Below the pieces are notes generated by a model. It did not search any database. It was not told the origin of the DNA and worked only from the letters and a program-made list of their open reading frames with translations. Both the position numbers and the translations under genes were made by a program. From Balaenoptera acutorostrata (taxonomy: Eukaryota > Chordata > Mammalia > Artiodactyla > Balaenopteridae): a DNA stretch of 64,000 bases. How positions within the stretch are numbered: the stretch's first letter is position 1; every line of letters starts with the position of its first letter. The stretch covers positions 2,170,001-2,234,000 of the forward strand of contig NC_080075.1 of the NCBI RefSeq assembly GCF_949987535.1, given 5' to 3'. Positions 1-12,204 of this stretch are shown here, in pieces.

Positions 1-19
1 CTATACTTCAATTAAAAAA
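1..19 (+). mobile_element. L1 3' terminal fragment cut by the window edge
   Basis: The first bases match the closing words of the L1 3' end seen elsewhere in the window (around 4990 and 16075): ctatacttcaatt followed by an A run. The body of the element lies outside the window. A CHR SINE landed in or next to its A-tail. Confidence 0.55.
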
Positions 20-31
20 TGCCACAGTTTA

Positions 32-337
32 GGGCTTCCCTGGTGGCGCAGTGGTTGAGAATCTGCCTGCCAATGCAGGGGACACAGGTTCGAGCCCCAG
101 TCTGGGAAGATCCCACATGCCGCGGAGCAACTAGGCCCGTGAGCCACAACTACTGAGCCTGCGCGTCTGGAGCCTGTGCTCCGCAACAACAGAGGCCGCG
201 ACAGTGAGAGGCCCGCGCACCGCGATGAAGAGTGGACCCCGCTCGCCGCAACTAGAGAAAGCCCTCGCACAGAAACGAAGACCCAACACAGCCAAAAATA
301 AATAGATAAATTTTTTTTAAAAAAAGAAAAACTTAAA
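32..337 (+). mobile_element. CHR SINE (tRNA-derived), full length
   Basis: It starts with the CHR head gggcttccctggtggcgcag, carries the B-box-like ggttcgagcc of the tRNA-derived part, and ends in an A-rich tail after ccaaaaataaat. It is bounded by a perfect 18-bp target-site duplication, aaaaaatgccacagttta, at 14-31 and 338-355. The near-intact sequence and perfect duplication point to a fairly young insertion. The reverse strand is open through much of it, which is a known artefact of this SINE and not a gene. Confidence 0.93.
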
Positions 338-355
338 AAAAAATGCCACAGTTTA

Positions 356-1789
356 TAACGATAGGTGATAGACTATTAAATTTGCTGGGAGGCATCATTT
401 ATACTGTTTATGAAATGTGTCTCAGTTAAGAGCATTAGCCTTGGATTCATTTTACTCTTAACCGTACTCTTCAAAAAATTCCTGAATACAATACGGGTTT
501 TTGCCACTCACAATGGAGAGGGAACATATCAGAGAAGAAAAGGAAAATAACCATCAGCAATGAACAGACCAGAAATTGTACGTGGGTGCCTGTGTGAAGC
601 ATTCATACAAAAAATAAGTATTGGGCATGTCCTGTGCACCAGGTATTATACTATCTGCCAGGGCGTTCGGAGGAGAGAAACACAAAGTCTCCGTTCTCTG
701 GAGATCTCACAGAAGAGCTATACATAAGTGTCAACAAGTAGAACACTCTTCCTTGTTCTCTCGCTCCCATGACACCCGCACTGGTCAACACCGTGAAGCC
801 AGGAAAAGCAAGGGGACACAGTGACGGAGAGTGATGTGCTTGGTCACCCCCCAGGGTCTGTCAGGAGGAGAGACAGGCTGGCAGATGGAAAGCGCGGGTC
901 CCTGCTCTTAGGGACGCCCTCCCTGGAGGAGTGGGATCGCGGTACCTGAGGACTTTCCATTGGGAGGTGCGGTCCACGCGGGGTTCCATGCCAGCGCAGT
1001 AGAGGAAGGAGCGCCCGGCCAGGTGGGCGCCCAGGTGACCCCTGTGGGGCTCCCGTTAGCACAGGGGGCGTCCCCAGCTCTAGGGCGAGTGTCCTGCAAG
1101 GGTCCCTGACCTCTAGAAGCTTACAGTCCAGGGAAGTAACAGAACAACAGAATGTCCAGTTAGAGAGCGTGCGAGTGATTCAGCATCCAAACCACAGAGA
1201 CTCTGGGTCTGTTGTGTGGACCTTGCACCTTGTCCACACCTGCTCCGACACCGGCAGCGTGTCAGTGGGTAAACCACGTAAGCTCCCAGGGGTCTCTTTC
1301 TCTGTACAGTCAGGCTACGGGAACAGCACCGACATTTGGGGTGGTGACGCTCAGTGAACCAGCCTCGGGGGGAGCCCAGAAGGCGCCCGGCCAGGTGCTC
1401 AGCCAGGTGTGTCCCAGCAAGCTGAGCCAGGCAGCTGAGGCCCGCCGCCAGCCCTCCAGGCAACAGTCCCCTAAACGGTCCTCACTTCCCGATGCAGACG
1501 CAGAGGGAAGGGGGTGGGTTTCAGAGGGGCAGTGGTGGCCGGGTCTGCACCTGCATACGGAGGGCATCGTGACCTCTCCCTGCGAGTAGGGCTGTAGGGG
1601 TGGGGCTGGTCCTCCCCAGGTGTGGTTGTCCCCTCGGCCATCCTCTGAGACTGGTGACAAAGCGACACCCCAGGACGGTTTATTTTTTCTCAAATAAAAG
1701 ACTCCCGATTCCTTCGCCTGAAAACTGCTCTGCAGCAGCAGCCCAGTTGAATTAAAGGCGTCTCAGGGCTTCATTTAAAGAGAGAATAA
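356..1789. other. Unassigned region, no gene recognised
   Basis: AT-rich to about 590, then increasingly GC-rich. Overlapping short open frames occur on both strands at 840-1690, but none shows a domain, and they overlap each other as chance frames in GC-rich DNA do. Text at 605-720 and 1095-1150 vaguely resembles old MIR or L2 relics, but not enough to call. Confidence 0.4.
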
Positions 1790-2160
1790 GGGCTTCCCCA
1801 GTGGCGCAGTGGTTAAGAATCCGCCTGCCAGTGTGGGGGACACGGGTTCGAGCCCTGGTCCGGGAAGATCCCACATGCCGCAGAGCAACTAAGCCCATGC
1901 ACCACAAGTACTGACCCCATGCGCCACAACTACTGAGCCTGCGCTCTAGAGCCGGCGAGCCACAGCTACTGAGCCCACGTGCCACAACTACTGAAGCCCA
2001 CGCGCCTAGAGTTTGTGCTCCGCAACAAGAGAAGCCACCGCAATGAGAAGCCCGCACACCACAATTAAGAGTAGCCCCCGCTCACTGCAGCTAGAGAAAG
2101 CCGGCACGCAGCAACAAAGACCCAACGCAGCCAAAAATAAATAAATTAATTAATTTTTAA
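1790..2160 (+). mobile_element. CHR SINE, older long variant
   Basis: Head ggcttccccagtggcgcagtgg, tRNA-like part, then several caactactgagcc-type internal units, and a tail of ccaaaaataaataaattaatt. It has more internal units and more substitutions than the copy at 32-337, so it belongs to an older subfamily. No clear target-site duplication was found. Confidence 0.9.
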
Positions 2161-2358
2161 AAATAACTAAAATAAAGAATCAGGTTACGTTTTTAAAAAA
2201 AAAAAGAAGAAGAAAAGAAAAGAAATGCTCCTAAGTAGCCGAGAAAACCTCCAGTGAAGACGGCGAGGAGGACCCGGGGACGCCCAGTGGCTACAGCCAG
2301 GGACCCCAGGCGGCCCAGCACCGCCTCTGGGAGGCCTGATGCCTTTCCACCAGGCTTG

Positions 2359-2404
2359 CATTCATTCATTCATTCATTCACCCACTCACTCGTCCATTCA
2401 TTCG
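2359..2404 (+). repeat. (CATT)n microsatellite
   Basis: About five perfect CATT units at 2359-2380, then degenerate units to 2404. The following text, to about 2480, resembles the reverse complement of an L2 3' end, whose terminal TGAA repeats commonly seed this microsatellite. Confidence 0.75.
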
Positions 2405-2773
2405 TGGGATAATGAATGGACACTGAGGCATTCTGCCACACTTCGGGGGCACAGACATGAATTAGACAATCACTGTCTGTCTTGGGGGTTAGGGAATATC
2501 CCGGCTCCAGTCTCCTACAAATCTGCCCACCTCTCTCACGAGGCCAGTTATAAGTTCCGTCTTCATTATTCCTCCGGTAATGATTTTTTTAAGTTAACAC
2601 GCCTTTTCATTTTTCTTGGATCTACTCAACAGACATTTCAGATACTAACTTGAGTAACTTTTTAGGGGATCGTATCCAGTCTCAGAGCCTGAAATGCTCT
2701 CCAAATACCAACAACTCCCAAACTGATTCTTCAGCACTTGGATTCTGGGCTCGTGTGTCTCCTGACATGTCTT

Positions 2774-2884
2774 TTTTTTTTTTTTTTTTGGCTGCACCTT
2801 AGTTCCCTGACTCAGGATTGAACCCGGGCCCTCGGCAGGCAGTGAAAGCACGGAGTCCTAACCACTGGACCACGAGGGAATTCC
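2774..2884 (-). mobile_element. Short CHR-type tRNA SINE
   Basis: Poly-T, then ggctgcaccttagttccctg and, at the far end, ctaaccactggaccac followed by gagggaattcc, which is the reverse complement of the SINE head. A perfect 13-bp target-site duplication, cctgacatgtctt, lies at 2761-2773 and 2885-2897. It lacks the internal ctactgagcc units of the long variety. Confidence 0.9.
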
Positions 2885-2989
2885 CCTGACATGTCTTCTT
2901 GAATGGACCTCAGAGTTAACATATCCGAAGCTGATCTCAGTCTTTTCCCCCCAAACCCCCCGCAGACCCCCATCTTGATGAATACAATC

Positions 2990-3240
2990 TCCTTTCTTCT
3001 ATTTGTCCGACAAAGTCATCTTTCTCTCACTTCCCATGTTCAACGCCTCCGCAAATGTTGTCGGTCTCCTAACTTCGTCAGGTCCTGACCATCCCCACTG
3101 GTCTAAGCCACCTCTCTCTCTCCTGAGGAATATTCCAGGAGCCTTCTAACTGGTCTCCCTGCTTCCTTTCTCACCTGCCTTCTGCGTAAACAACTTGAAA
3201 ACTAAAATCGTTCTAAACCCGGCACAGGATGAGCATTCAA
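2990..3240 (+). mobile_element. L2 LINE fragment
   Basis: The phrase gccttctaactggtctccct followed by gcttcc is characteristic of L2, and the flanking pyrimidine-rich text aligns in the L2 sense direction. It is strongly diverged with no coding remnant. Confidence 0.6.
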
Positions 3241-4283
3241 TTACTGTTTGCTATTGAATAAAGAATGTTGGAAGTCTCTCACAACCGAGCAGCCAACATG
3301 CACGTCCCGCGGGTTCAGTGCACTGGGGCCTCATCAACTGGATGGTTTCTTTTCTGAACTTCAAGATACGATAGTTCAACATGGAAAATCATACCACGCT
3401 TTGTTCCTAAATTCCGAAGAGCCCCGTCACTGCAGTAGTAACTCTGTCTCCTGTAGTCCTTTCTTGAAGGATGAGTGGGTCCACTCCCTCAAAAGGCGGT
3501 GGTACCACGCTGTGACCAACACCCACTTCACAGCCTCGGAAGGCTGCTGTGTCCTGTCTCATCCTGCCACTCATCACTCTGGCCCAGACCCACCGGCTCA
3601 GACCCACCCTCTGAGCCCCCCCTCCTGCTGCTGCAGCTGCAAACTTCAGGCTGTCAACAGCCTCCCTGGCTGTTTTCTAGCTCACTGATTCTCCCATTTC
3701 ATTTTAAATCCCAACCGAATATCTGCTCGGATGTCTTGCCTGGGATTCTTTGGTCCCTGCCTCCATGCTGTATGCTTTTCAGGTTGTCATTATCACCTAA
3801 GTCAGTGGAAGAAGTTCAGGAGAGGCTTGAGATAAAACATACAATTCCTAACGAAGCTGTAAGGTGTGTTTTTATTGCCCCCATTACCTTCCTATCAAGA
3901 AGGAACTGTTTTTAAGGGATTAACAGATGATGCTGAGAATTCGGGAAAGTTAATCAATATATGTGATTTACTTTCTGGAAGAATTTATAGGAATTCTTCA
4001 TAGTCTATAATTTTCAATATATGCCTGAATTATTACTGTAAGGGAGCAAACCTTGTTGTGTGGTTAGACACACGCTTGGGGTCGACGGTTCAGAGCCAAC
4101 CCTGGCTCCCCCATGGACACAAGTTGTGTCACCCACTTCACCCAGCCGAGTCAGGGCAGAGCCAGTGCTCCTGAACTCAGTGTCTTACAATTCTTCACCC
4201 CCAAACTTTTAACCCAAATCCCTGGATATACGACCAGCAGCGCAGACAAGTTTGGCTACTGATGTTATAGGACATTTCTCTCC
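3241..4283. other. Unassigned region; weak MIR-like stretch at 4060-4150
   Basis: Two overlapping plus-strand open frames of 146 codons (3248-3688 and 3475-3915) have no recognisable domain and are probably chance. Text at 4060-4150 follows the order of the MIR core (a phrase like tggctcccccatggacacaa, then gtgtcaccc), but it is too diverged for a firm call. Confidence 0.35.
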
Positions 4284-5015
4284 AAGCCCTCCTGCACTGT
4301 TGGTGAGAATGTAAGTTGGTGCAGCCGCTATGGAGAACAGCATGGAGGTTCCTTAAAAAATGAAAACTAGAGCTACCATATGACCCAGCCATCCCACTCC
4401 TGGGCCTATATCCGGAGAAAACCGTAATTCAAAAAGATCCATGCACCCCTATGTCCACAGCAGCTCTATCCACAATAGCCAAGACATGGAAACAACCTAA
4501 ATATCCATCAACAGAGGAATGGATAAAGAAGGTGTGGTACATATATACAATGGAATATTACTCAGCCATGAAAAAGAAGGAAATAATGCCATTTGCAGCA
4601 ACATGGATGGACCTAGAGATGATCACACTAAGTGAAGTAAGTCAGACAGAGAAAGACAAATATCGTGTGGTATCGCTTATATGTGGAATCTAAAATATGA
4701 CACAAATGAATTTATCTACAAAACAGAAACAGACTCACAGACCTAGAGACTTGTGGTTGCCAAGGGGGAGGGGGGTTGGGGAGGGATGGATTGGGAGTTT
4801 GGGGTTAGCGGATGCAAACTATTCTATATAGGATGGATAAACAACAAGGTCCTACTGCAGAGCACAGGGGACTGTACTCAATATCCTGTCATAAACCACA
4901 GTGGAAAAGGATATGAAAAAGAATGTATGTGCAGTGTAACTGAATCATCTTCCTGTACAGCAGAAATTAACACAACCTTGTAAATCCACTATACTTCAAT
5001 TTAAAAAAAAACAAA
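4284..5015 (+). mobile_element. 5'-truncated L1 (ORF2 end plus 3'UTR)
   Basis: It begins at the L1 phrase cactgttggtgagaatgtaa and runs through the C-terminal end of ORF2p. The frame at 4451-4693 contains the recurrent peptide YYSAMKKKEIMPFAATWMDL. The 3'UTR follows, ending in cactatacttcaattt and an A-tail. Frameshifts and stops break ORF2. It is the same family as the copies at 19507, 21679 and 60795. Confidence 0.92.
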
Positions 5016-5769
5016 CGGAGACCCTGCCGGCTAGGATGGAGGGGAGGAATGATTTCAAGCTTCATCCTAAGGTCATGCCCCCCACCCTGCCCTCGCAGCC
5101 CCACCAGACCCCACCACGGGACACGCGGCGCTGGCCACTGCTGAGAAAGGAAGCGGCCGTCTCAGCTCCCTCTTCTGCCAAACGCTCCCTGATCCCCCGT
5201 CAACGCCAAGGGTCAGCTGTCATCTCCTCATTTCTAGGGCGGGACGCAGCCGAGTGTCTGAACAGCCTGGAAGAGTCTGTGCGCCGGGCCGGCCGCAGGT
5301 CTGAGGAGCGCCCCGCACTTCCTGATCCCAGAGCCCTGCTTCTCCCGTGATGCCACCTCACGGCGGACCAGGGCCCAGGGAATAAACCGTGTCTTCTAAA
5401 AACTGAATAACAGACACACGAACAAGTGCGGTAAAGAAGTCACAGCTGCCCGTTCTGGCCCAGACCTTAGCTCGTTTGTGTGGCTTTTGTCAAGGGACGG
5501 TCAGGCTGCACAGCTTATCAGGCAGTTCCCCAGGAATTGATTTCCTGGCAGCAGAGACTTCAGCACAGAGAGAACCTCCCAGAACCACCTCGAGTTCCCG
5601 TTAGGACCCATGGGGGCAAGAGAGCTCCTCCTCCATCAGCAGATGTCGGCCGTCACGGAAAATAATTGTCCTCCTGACACGGTTGCCAAAAGCCACAGTA
5701 AGAAAAGGCCCTCGCACTACATTTATTCTTCGTTCAGACTTCCACAGCTTTTATAATTTTCTGCTTTAC
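5016..5769. other. Unassigned GC-rich region
   Basis: Moderately GC-rich with scattered CpGs around 5110-5340. A 104-codon open frame at 5036-5350 has no recognisable domain. I see no repeat here that I can name. Confidence 0.4.
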
Positions 5770-6182
5770 AGTATCAGTGCTCACTAATTCCACTTTTAGA
5801 AATGTCTCCTAGCTGTATATTAAGAAATGCACACAAATATTTACAAACTGTGATATTCATCACATCATTACATGTATTATCACAAAATGTTAATCTAAAT
5901 GTTAATCATGGTTAAATAAATTATGATCATCAATAAGGTGAAATATAATGCAATTATTTTTAATGCTTTCAAAGTCTATTTAATGATATTTTCATGACTC
6001 CAGTAAGCTCTCTTACCTGTGTGCAAAAGAGGCCTTATTAGAGTGATGAAAATGCTCTAAAACTGATTTATGGTGATGGCTGGACAACAAATTAGTAAAT
6101 TTACTACGTCACTGAATTGTCCACTTGAAATGGTGAGTTATATGATGTGTAAAATATGCCTGAATACAGTTGTGAAAAAAAT
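5770..6182 (+). mobile_element. Old L1 (L1M-type) 3' end
   Basis: It follows the order of an L1M 3' end: a phrase like attccacttttagaaat, then ggttaaataaattatg, then tgatttatggtgatggctgg and cactgaattgtccacttgaa. It ends near an A-rich gtgaaaaaaatgg. It is heavily diverged and has no open frame. Confidence 0.7.
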
Positions 6183-6446
6183 GGCCAACTCCTGGGGCCC
6201 TAGGACATCACTCTCGTGCTCTGGTCAGAGCGGGGGGGTCACGAGTAAAGGGTCTGTGGGACTGTGGACCCGAGTTCCCCTCGCAGCTGTTGACATGGGG
6301 CCCCAGCCCCTCCTGTAATTGTTCTCCTGGCTCCACAGGAGGATACGTACTCGGACTAGTTCTCCTCAGTACCCGGAGCGATTCCCACGTTGGCTCCTGG
6401 ACCCACTGAATGGGAAGGAAAACTTAGAAACCCAAGAACCCATTAT

Positions 6447-6506
6447 ATCATCAGCTATTTTGAAACTATCATCAGCTATTTTGAAACTATCATCAGCTAT
6501 TTTGAA
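6447..6506 (+). repeat. 21-bp tandem repeat, about 2.9 copies
   Basis: The unit atcatcagctattttgaaac plus t is repeated at 6447, 6468 and 6489, identical until the third copy breaks off at 6506. Because 21 is divisible by 3, the open frame at 6319-6723 carries three SSAILKL heptads. No other protein signature is present, so the heptads are probably incidental. Confidence 0.9.
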
Positions 6507-6783
6507 GTTGATGATATATGTCAATATTTTAATGTCCAGTAAGTGGATAAAAGAACAGAAGGGAGAAAGACCTTTACTAATAAAGTTACAAAGGCTCCTA
6601 CAAGCTGCTCCCCCCTCCCCCTGGATTCAAATTCCCACAGACACCTGGCTGTATATCCCAGAAGAATTTAACAGAATGAGTGTGAAAAGCAAATATGTGA
6701 TGTTTGAGATGTTGGCAAAATGACTGGGGTTCAAAACCTGATCAGTTTGACTTAAAAAAAAAAAAGCCCAATGACAAAACAAA

Positions 6784-6805
6784 ACACACACACACACACA
6801 CACAA
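6784..6805 (+). repeat. (CA)n microsatellite
   Basis: A perfect run of about ten CA units in an A-rich context. Confidence 0.9.
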
Positions 6806-9328
6806 CTCGGGACCTTTTTAACTATAACATATACAAAGTTAGTTCTTTCATGTTATTTAATAGCTTTAAGTATCTCAAATTCAATTTTGCAAACATAAAC
6901 TGAATTTTTTCCAATATTCAAATTCTGACCTTTGATTCCTCAGCCCAATAAGACCTTCAGCAGGAGCTCCCTTGTCCTTGAGCCACACCAAGTAGAAGTA
7001 CCCTCAGGAGACAAGTCAGACAAATGTGATTTTCTTCTTTCAAGGGTCCTATTCCCTCTGATTGTGGGGGGGTGGGGGGGAGAATGTGTGTGACAAGGAA
7101 AGCTCTATTAAGTGAGAAATGCTATTCCTAAAATGAAAAATAAAAAACTTATTCTTGCATGGAGAATAATTGATTTAGAAGAGAATTTGCAGATATGAAG
7201 GATCGTTCCAGAAGTTGAGGTAGCAGAACTACTCACTGTTGCCTAATATCAAAGTCAGCTGACATCGTCGACTTCATCCTTTAGGGATAATGAATTTTTA
7301 GAAACCACATTTCTATATGTTACCGAATAAAATCTGAGGTGCCTCAAAACCCACTAAAAAGTTATCTTCACACAATCGGAACCGTGCAGAGACGCAGAAG
7401 GAAACACGATACCAGAAGAAGGTCATCGTCCTTCCTGTGGGCTTTTTTAACCAGAAGGAAAATTTCCAGGTGGATTTGAAGAACGTCTAGGCCATTGTCT
7501 TTGTTACCTTTTTCTCGGACCCTTTCCAGCTGTGATGGAATAAGCGGGTGGAGGTGGAGGGAGAGAGACAGACAGTTTTCAGTTTTGAGCTGACACCACG
7601 GTGCCCACTACTCTGTCTCTCTCCAAGAAGTTGTGAAATGGGCATCGATTAGAGGAATGGGAAGTCCTTTCCCCAGTACATTCTAGATTTTCATTAGCTC
7701 TCTCTGCTAATGTAGAGCACCGTGCACAGTTCCAGCCTGCCTGGGCCAGTGGCGGGGAGGTGACAGCGTCGTGTCTTCAGAAGGAAACTTCCACCGAGGG
7801 ACGCTGTCCAGAGCCGCTGCCTGGAATGTCAACGGGGACGGAAAAGCCTTTTTCTCTCAAATCCAGCCTCCATCTTGTTCTTGCCCCTAATCCATCCTTC
7901 TTCTCCTGGGCCCACAACTGCACACACTGATAGACTCAGTACTGACGCGTGATGGGAGGTCACCTGCTGGTGAGCACAGAGGAAAGGGGATCCAGACAGG
8001 GGAGGAATGACACAGGTGCATCAGCCAGGGGTCATCGAGAAGACATTTCAAACAGAGGCATTGAACTTTGTGAATCGGTTATGCAGGCAGTAAAAGAGCT
8101 GAGGACCCAAAGCGTGGGTGGTCAGGCAAACCAGGTGGTTTGTCCCTCCTTGGGCCAGAGGGATGAGGGATGGGGTCCAGGATCCAGAGGCCAGAACTGC
8201 AGCCGGCCAGCAGGTGAGAGCTGAGCCCACAGAGCCGGGGCCTTCCCGGGGCGCCCAGGCCCATCGAGGGGACTCGGTCCCTGCCAGGAATGCCACAAAG
8301 CCGAGGGGAGGAGGGAAAACACCCTGGCATCACGCCCACCCCCCCACCTGCCCTCCAGTCTCGGGCAGGTGCCTCCAACTGGCTGAACCTGCATGAATGC
8401 CAGAGGCAGGGAGCCCTGGGGAATAGGATTCCCTGGGATGCAGAGCAGAACAGGGGGAGGACCAGTCCCAGGGCGAATAGGCAGAAGGCCAGCACATCTG
8501 CATTTGATGGGAAGGTGGGATGCCATGAGTTTGGACCAATGTAGTGAAGACAAAGATGTGTTTGTGTCACTTCTCATCTTCAGTGGCTGCCCATCATTTA
8601 TAGCAACTGTGGTCAATCTTTCATCTTCTGTGCCAATTCTGACCAATTAGTAGGGGCTGCCTGGAGACACGTGTTTCAAAGGACTTTGAGGCTAAGAGTG
8701 GGCTCAGCGGAAAGAGCTCCGTGATCTCTTAGTGTCGTTTGGACTTGGTGCGGGCTGCGGTAGCGGGTGTGCCCTACACTTGCCCTTCATCGTCTGTGGG
8801 TTAAAGCCTACACTTGCTGCATCTTCTGCCATCACTGCTCCTATTCTCAGCTCCCCAGATGCAACCCCACAAGTGGGATCTCCAGAACCCCACGTCGAGG
8901 GTCACTAGCAATCAACAAGCCCCTGAATTTCCCTGATCTTCAGCCTCTCCTTCCCTGCCCCTGTTCCCTGCCTCACATGGACCAGGTCTTCGGGAAACAC
9001 CAGCAGATGAATGTGAAACTGTTTTCCCCTATGTTTCTCCCTTACGTCTTTTACTTACTTTAAATTCTGCATTTGCATTTTCTCCCGTACACCTCTGCAA
9101 TCTAGCGCTCTTCATTCACCCTGAATTTGAGGGCTTTTTCTCTGTTTGAATGTTTGTCACAGCGAATCCCTAGAATTCTTATCTGAGCATATGAAGAAAC
9201 GGTCCCATTGATTTAGATGGGAAGCTTCAACTGAACTGGTTGTAAAAACATCTCAGAGCAATACTGAAATTTTCACTTTATTTCACCTTTAATGATCAAT
9301 GGAAGTTTCTAAAGATTTTCTTTTCTCT
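6806..9328. other. Unassigned region, no gene or repeat recognised
   Basis: A 2.5-kb stretch of mixed composition, with a G run at 7067-7080. At 7949-8650 several overlapping open frames of 80-174 codons occur on both strands. They show no domains, and their mutual overlap suggests GC-driven chance frames. Confidence 0.4.
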
Positions 9329-9453
9329 CTTTTTTTTTTTCTTTTCTTTTTTTTTTTTTTGCCACTCTGTGCAGCTTGTGGGATTTTAGTTCAAACCGTG
9401 CCCCCTGCATTGGAAGCGTGGAATCCTAACCGCTGGACCTCCAGGGAAGTCCC
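9329..9453 (-). mobile_element. Short CHR-type tRNA SINE
   Basis: Poly-T tail, then gccactctgtgcagcttgtg, and at the far end ctaaccgctggacctccagg followed by gaagtccc, the reverse complement of the SINE head. Flanks share an imperfect duplication (gattttctttt before, gatttactttt after). Confidence 0.85.
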
Positions 9454-11489
9454 TCAATGATTTACTTTTACTGTAATTGCTAGTTTAAACTCACAATCTT
9501 CATAACTTCTAGTTTCTCATAATTATGAAACAAGCAGTTGATCTGATTAGTGTACTTCCCTAAATATATTCCATGATATCCTCTTGGAATCCTTTTACAT
9601 CTGCAAAAGCCCTTTTCACTCCCACCAGGATAGGGAGGTGAGGCCTGCAGGTGTGAACCCACCACTTTTTGGTTTCTGGTCCTGCAGATGTCTCCCCAAG
9701 GCCACTGTCCTTGTGAGTAATTTTTTCTGTCCAGATCTTGGTTTTTATAAGATTTTCTTTGTGATTCAGGATTTCCCAAAGAAGTTCATCCTACCTGGGA
9801 GGTGATAAACCCTTTCCACACGCCGCCCCAAATCCTTCTTTTCTCTTCTGGAACACTCAAATTCTAGCCAGTTCTTCTGAGTAACGTGAATATCCTCTCC
9901 TGCATTTTATGAAATAAATCCTTTAAAAATCATGTGTCTTGGCTCGAGAAACCTCTGTTTTGACCTAATCAAACCCCCTGAATTGCTGCTGGTCCTTTTT
10001 GTTGCCCGAAAGCTGTGACTTCTTTACCCGCTAAATTTCAGTGGCAGCCCTCTCCCCGCCCAAGTGTTTCGCTCAGCCTCCCCCCTCTGATGGCCACATC
10101 TGCTAGGTGAGGGTTTTGTAGTTTTGCTTTTTGTTTCCCTCTTGCCTGCCTTTGGCTCTGTGAGTTTTTTGTTGTTGTTGTTGTTAGACACTGCTAGTTG
10201 CCTTCCCTGTGTCCGCCTCGTTTTGTTGGGGGGCACTGGTGTGTGCCCCCAAGGCACCCAATTTCCCAGCCTGCCTCAGGAGGGAAGGTGCAGTCCAGGC
10301 CGGTGGGTGAGGGTGGGAGTGCTGGGTGGACAAGATCGCTGGCAGGTGTGCTGCCTCCCTACTCCTTCTACCCGCAGGAATGGTACCCGATGCTGCAGGC
10401 AGAGAAGCCACATTCTAAGCACAGGGAACAAGCCCGTCACCTGCTCTGCGCAGGTCACCAGAGCAACGGAAAGAGCCTGAGTCTCTGATGACATCGTGAA
10501 TCTCTGGACTAGCCTTGGGATGCTGCCTCTGGTCGTCTCGTTCCAGGGGAAATGTAACCCCTAATTGGTTTAAGCCGCCCTAGATCAGATTTCTGTCATT
10601 CACAGCTGGATGTAGCCCTGAATTAATAGGCTCAGCTGTTACCATCTCTCAAGAAACCAGCCAGTGTCGGGAAGCTAGGCGATCTCCACTCTCCGAGCCG
10701 CAGTGGACAGTTGCCCCAAGTTGTGGGCCTCCAAGGAAGCGTCTCGGTGGCCAGTTCTCCCGTGATGTTAAGTACCAGCCCCGAGCAGCCCGAGACACTG
10801 ACATAACAAAGCACCCTCAGCTAGCACGGGGAGGGGTCTGGAGGTGGAGGGGGCCTTAGGGATGAGCACACAGACCTCCATCCACGTCTAAAGCTGTGCT
10901 TCTCGGATCCAGCGGCCTTGATGGTCCAGCTGTTTTTGCTATTTAGAATCACTCACAGCACAACTGTGAACTAGATCTCCTTCTGAAAAATTCTCTGTAT
11001 TGAAAAGTCCTGAACTCCTTAAGATTTCCCTGCTTCACATCAAAGCCACAGGCCCATCCTCATGAACTGCCTGGTCCTTTCAGAGACGGAAGGGAATGAG
11101 CTACTTTGCGGTCTGTTTGATGTTCTTCCAAAAGCATAAATTACCAGCTCAGCCCACCTCTAGCACCCAAGTCAAACAGACTCAGGGAAAATGAAATAGA
11201 AGCAGACAAAACCTCACCTCCTAAACCCTCCACCAAATACTTGGAAAGTGGAGCAGGAAAAAGGCTTTGTCTGTAAGGGCTACGGTTTGAAGAATTCATG
11301 CAATTTCTTCCTCTTCTGTTTTCTGAAGGCTTTTTTTTTCACTTCCTCAGTCAAGAAAGAAAGGCTGAGTGACAGCTGTTTCGTATCTCGCTCCTATAAA
11401 CTGGAAATGGATTTTTAGTAACTCAGCAGAATTCTGTACCACAAAAATCGGTAAACCCCACAGAATGGGGGCGAGGTATTTGACCTGTT
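9454..11489. other. Unassigned region
   Basis: Contains a short (TTG)n run near 10168-10187 and overlapping open frames of 70-118 codons on both strands at 10024-10494, without domains. I recognise no repeat family or gene. Confidence 0.4.
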
Positions 11490-11855
11490 TAAGGGACGCG
11501 CTAAAGGATTAATGAAATACAGGGGCGCGCATCTCTGGCCTGGCCCTCTCCACCTGCCTGTCCGCCTGCGCAGGGACCCACGTGGGGCCGCCTCTCTCTG
11601 TGCGCACGCGCGGGGCTGAGCTCGAACAGCTTTCACACCAGCCCCGCCCCCCATTCCCTGCATCTGGGCGGCGCTGGCCCCGCCTCAGCATCCCTCCCTC
11701 CACGGAGCCCCTCCCCCTCGGCATCCGGGAGCAGTGGGTGAACCTTCCCCGTGGCACAGGGCTGCGCTCGTTCCTCGCCACCTGTCCTCTGCCTCCACTC
11801 CTGGGGTCCCTGAGGATGGAGATGACACCCCACGGGAGCGGTTCTGAACTAACCA
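11490..11855. promoter_or_regulatory. CpG-island-like block
   Basis: By hand I count about 26 CpG dinucleotides in roughly 355 bp at about 64% GC. That gives an observed/expected ratio near 0.7, within the usual CpG-island limits. The densest part is 11490-11620. No gene start is recognisable beside it, and overlapping open frames on both strands are expected at this composition. It could be an orphan island, an unannotated 5' exon, or GC-rich DNA with no promoter role. Confidence 0.4.
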
Positions 11856-11889
11856 CTTGAGTTCATCAGGATTGGCTGGGACAAGCACG

Positions 11890-12180
11890 CAGCGCTCTGC
11901 TCACCTCCTCGCTTTATCCGTCTTGGTCCACATCTACAACGCCTTCCCTCTGTCCTCTCCAGCTGCTCCAATACTAACCATCCGCTAAGAACAAGCTCGA
12001 TTCCCACCTCCTCCGTAAAGCCCTCCAGGACTGCCCTGTGTTGATTCTTTTCCCTCTGAGATCCTACAGCACACTATAACAACCAGTTTTCAGGGGGAAA
12101 TTCTTTGCCTCTCCTCCTGTGTGTTCATCTTTTCTCTCCGACTCGACTATAGGGTTCTTGAACAGAAATCAGTATGACTG
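11890..12180 (+). mobile_element. Possible L2 LINE relic
   Basis: Pyrimidine-rich text with phrases such as cctccgtaaagccctccagg, which resembles the L2 segment before its 3' end. Heavily diverged; a tentative call. Confidence 0.3.
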
Positions 12181-12204
12181 ACTGACTGAATATACTTTTC
12201 ACAA

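Noticed and set aside
32..337. tRNA gene
   Set aside because: The A/B-box-like promoter belongs to a tRNA-derived SINE. There is no complete cloverleaf and no isolated tRNA gene.
6319..6723. 134-codon protein with SSAILKL heptads
   Set aside because: The heptads come from a DNA-level tandem triplication. No other protein-level feature is visible.
8079..8646. Genes in overlapping frames of up to 174 codons
   Set aside because: Several frames overlap on both strands with no domains, as expected by chance in GC-rich DNA.
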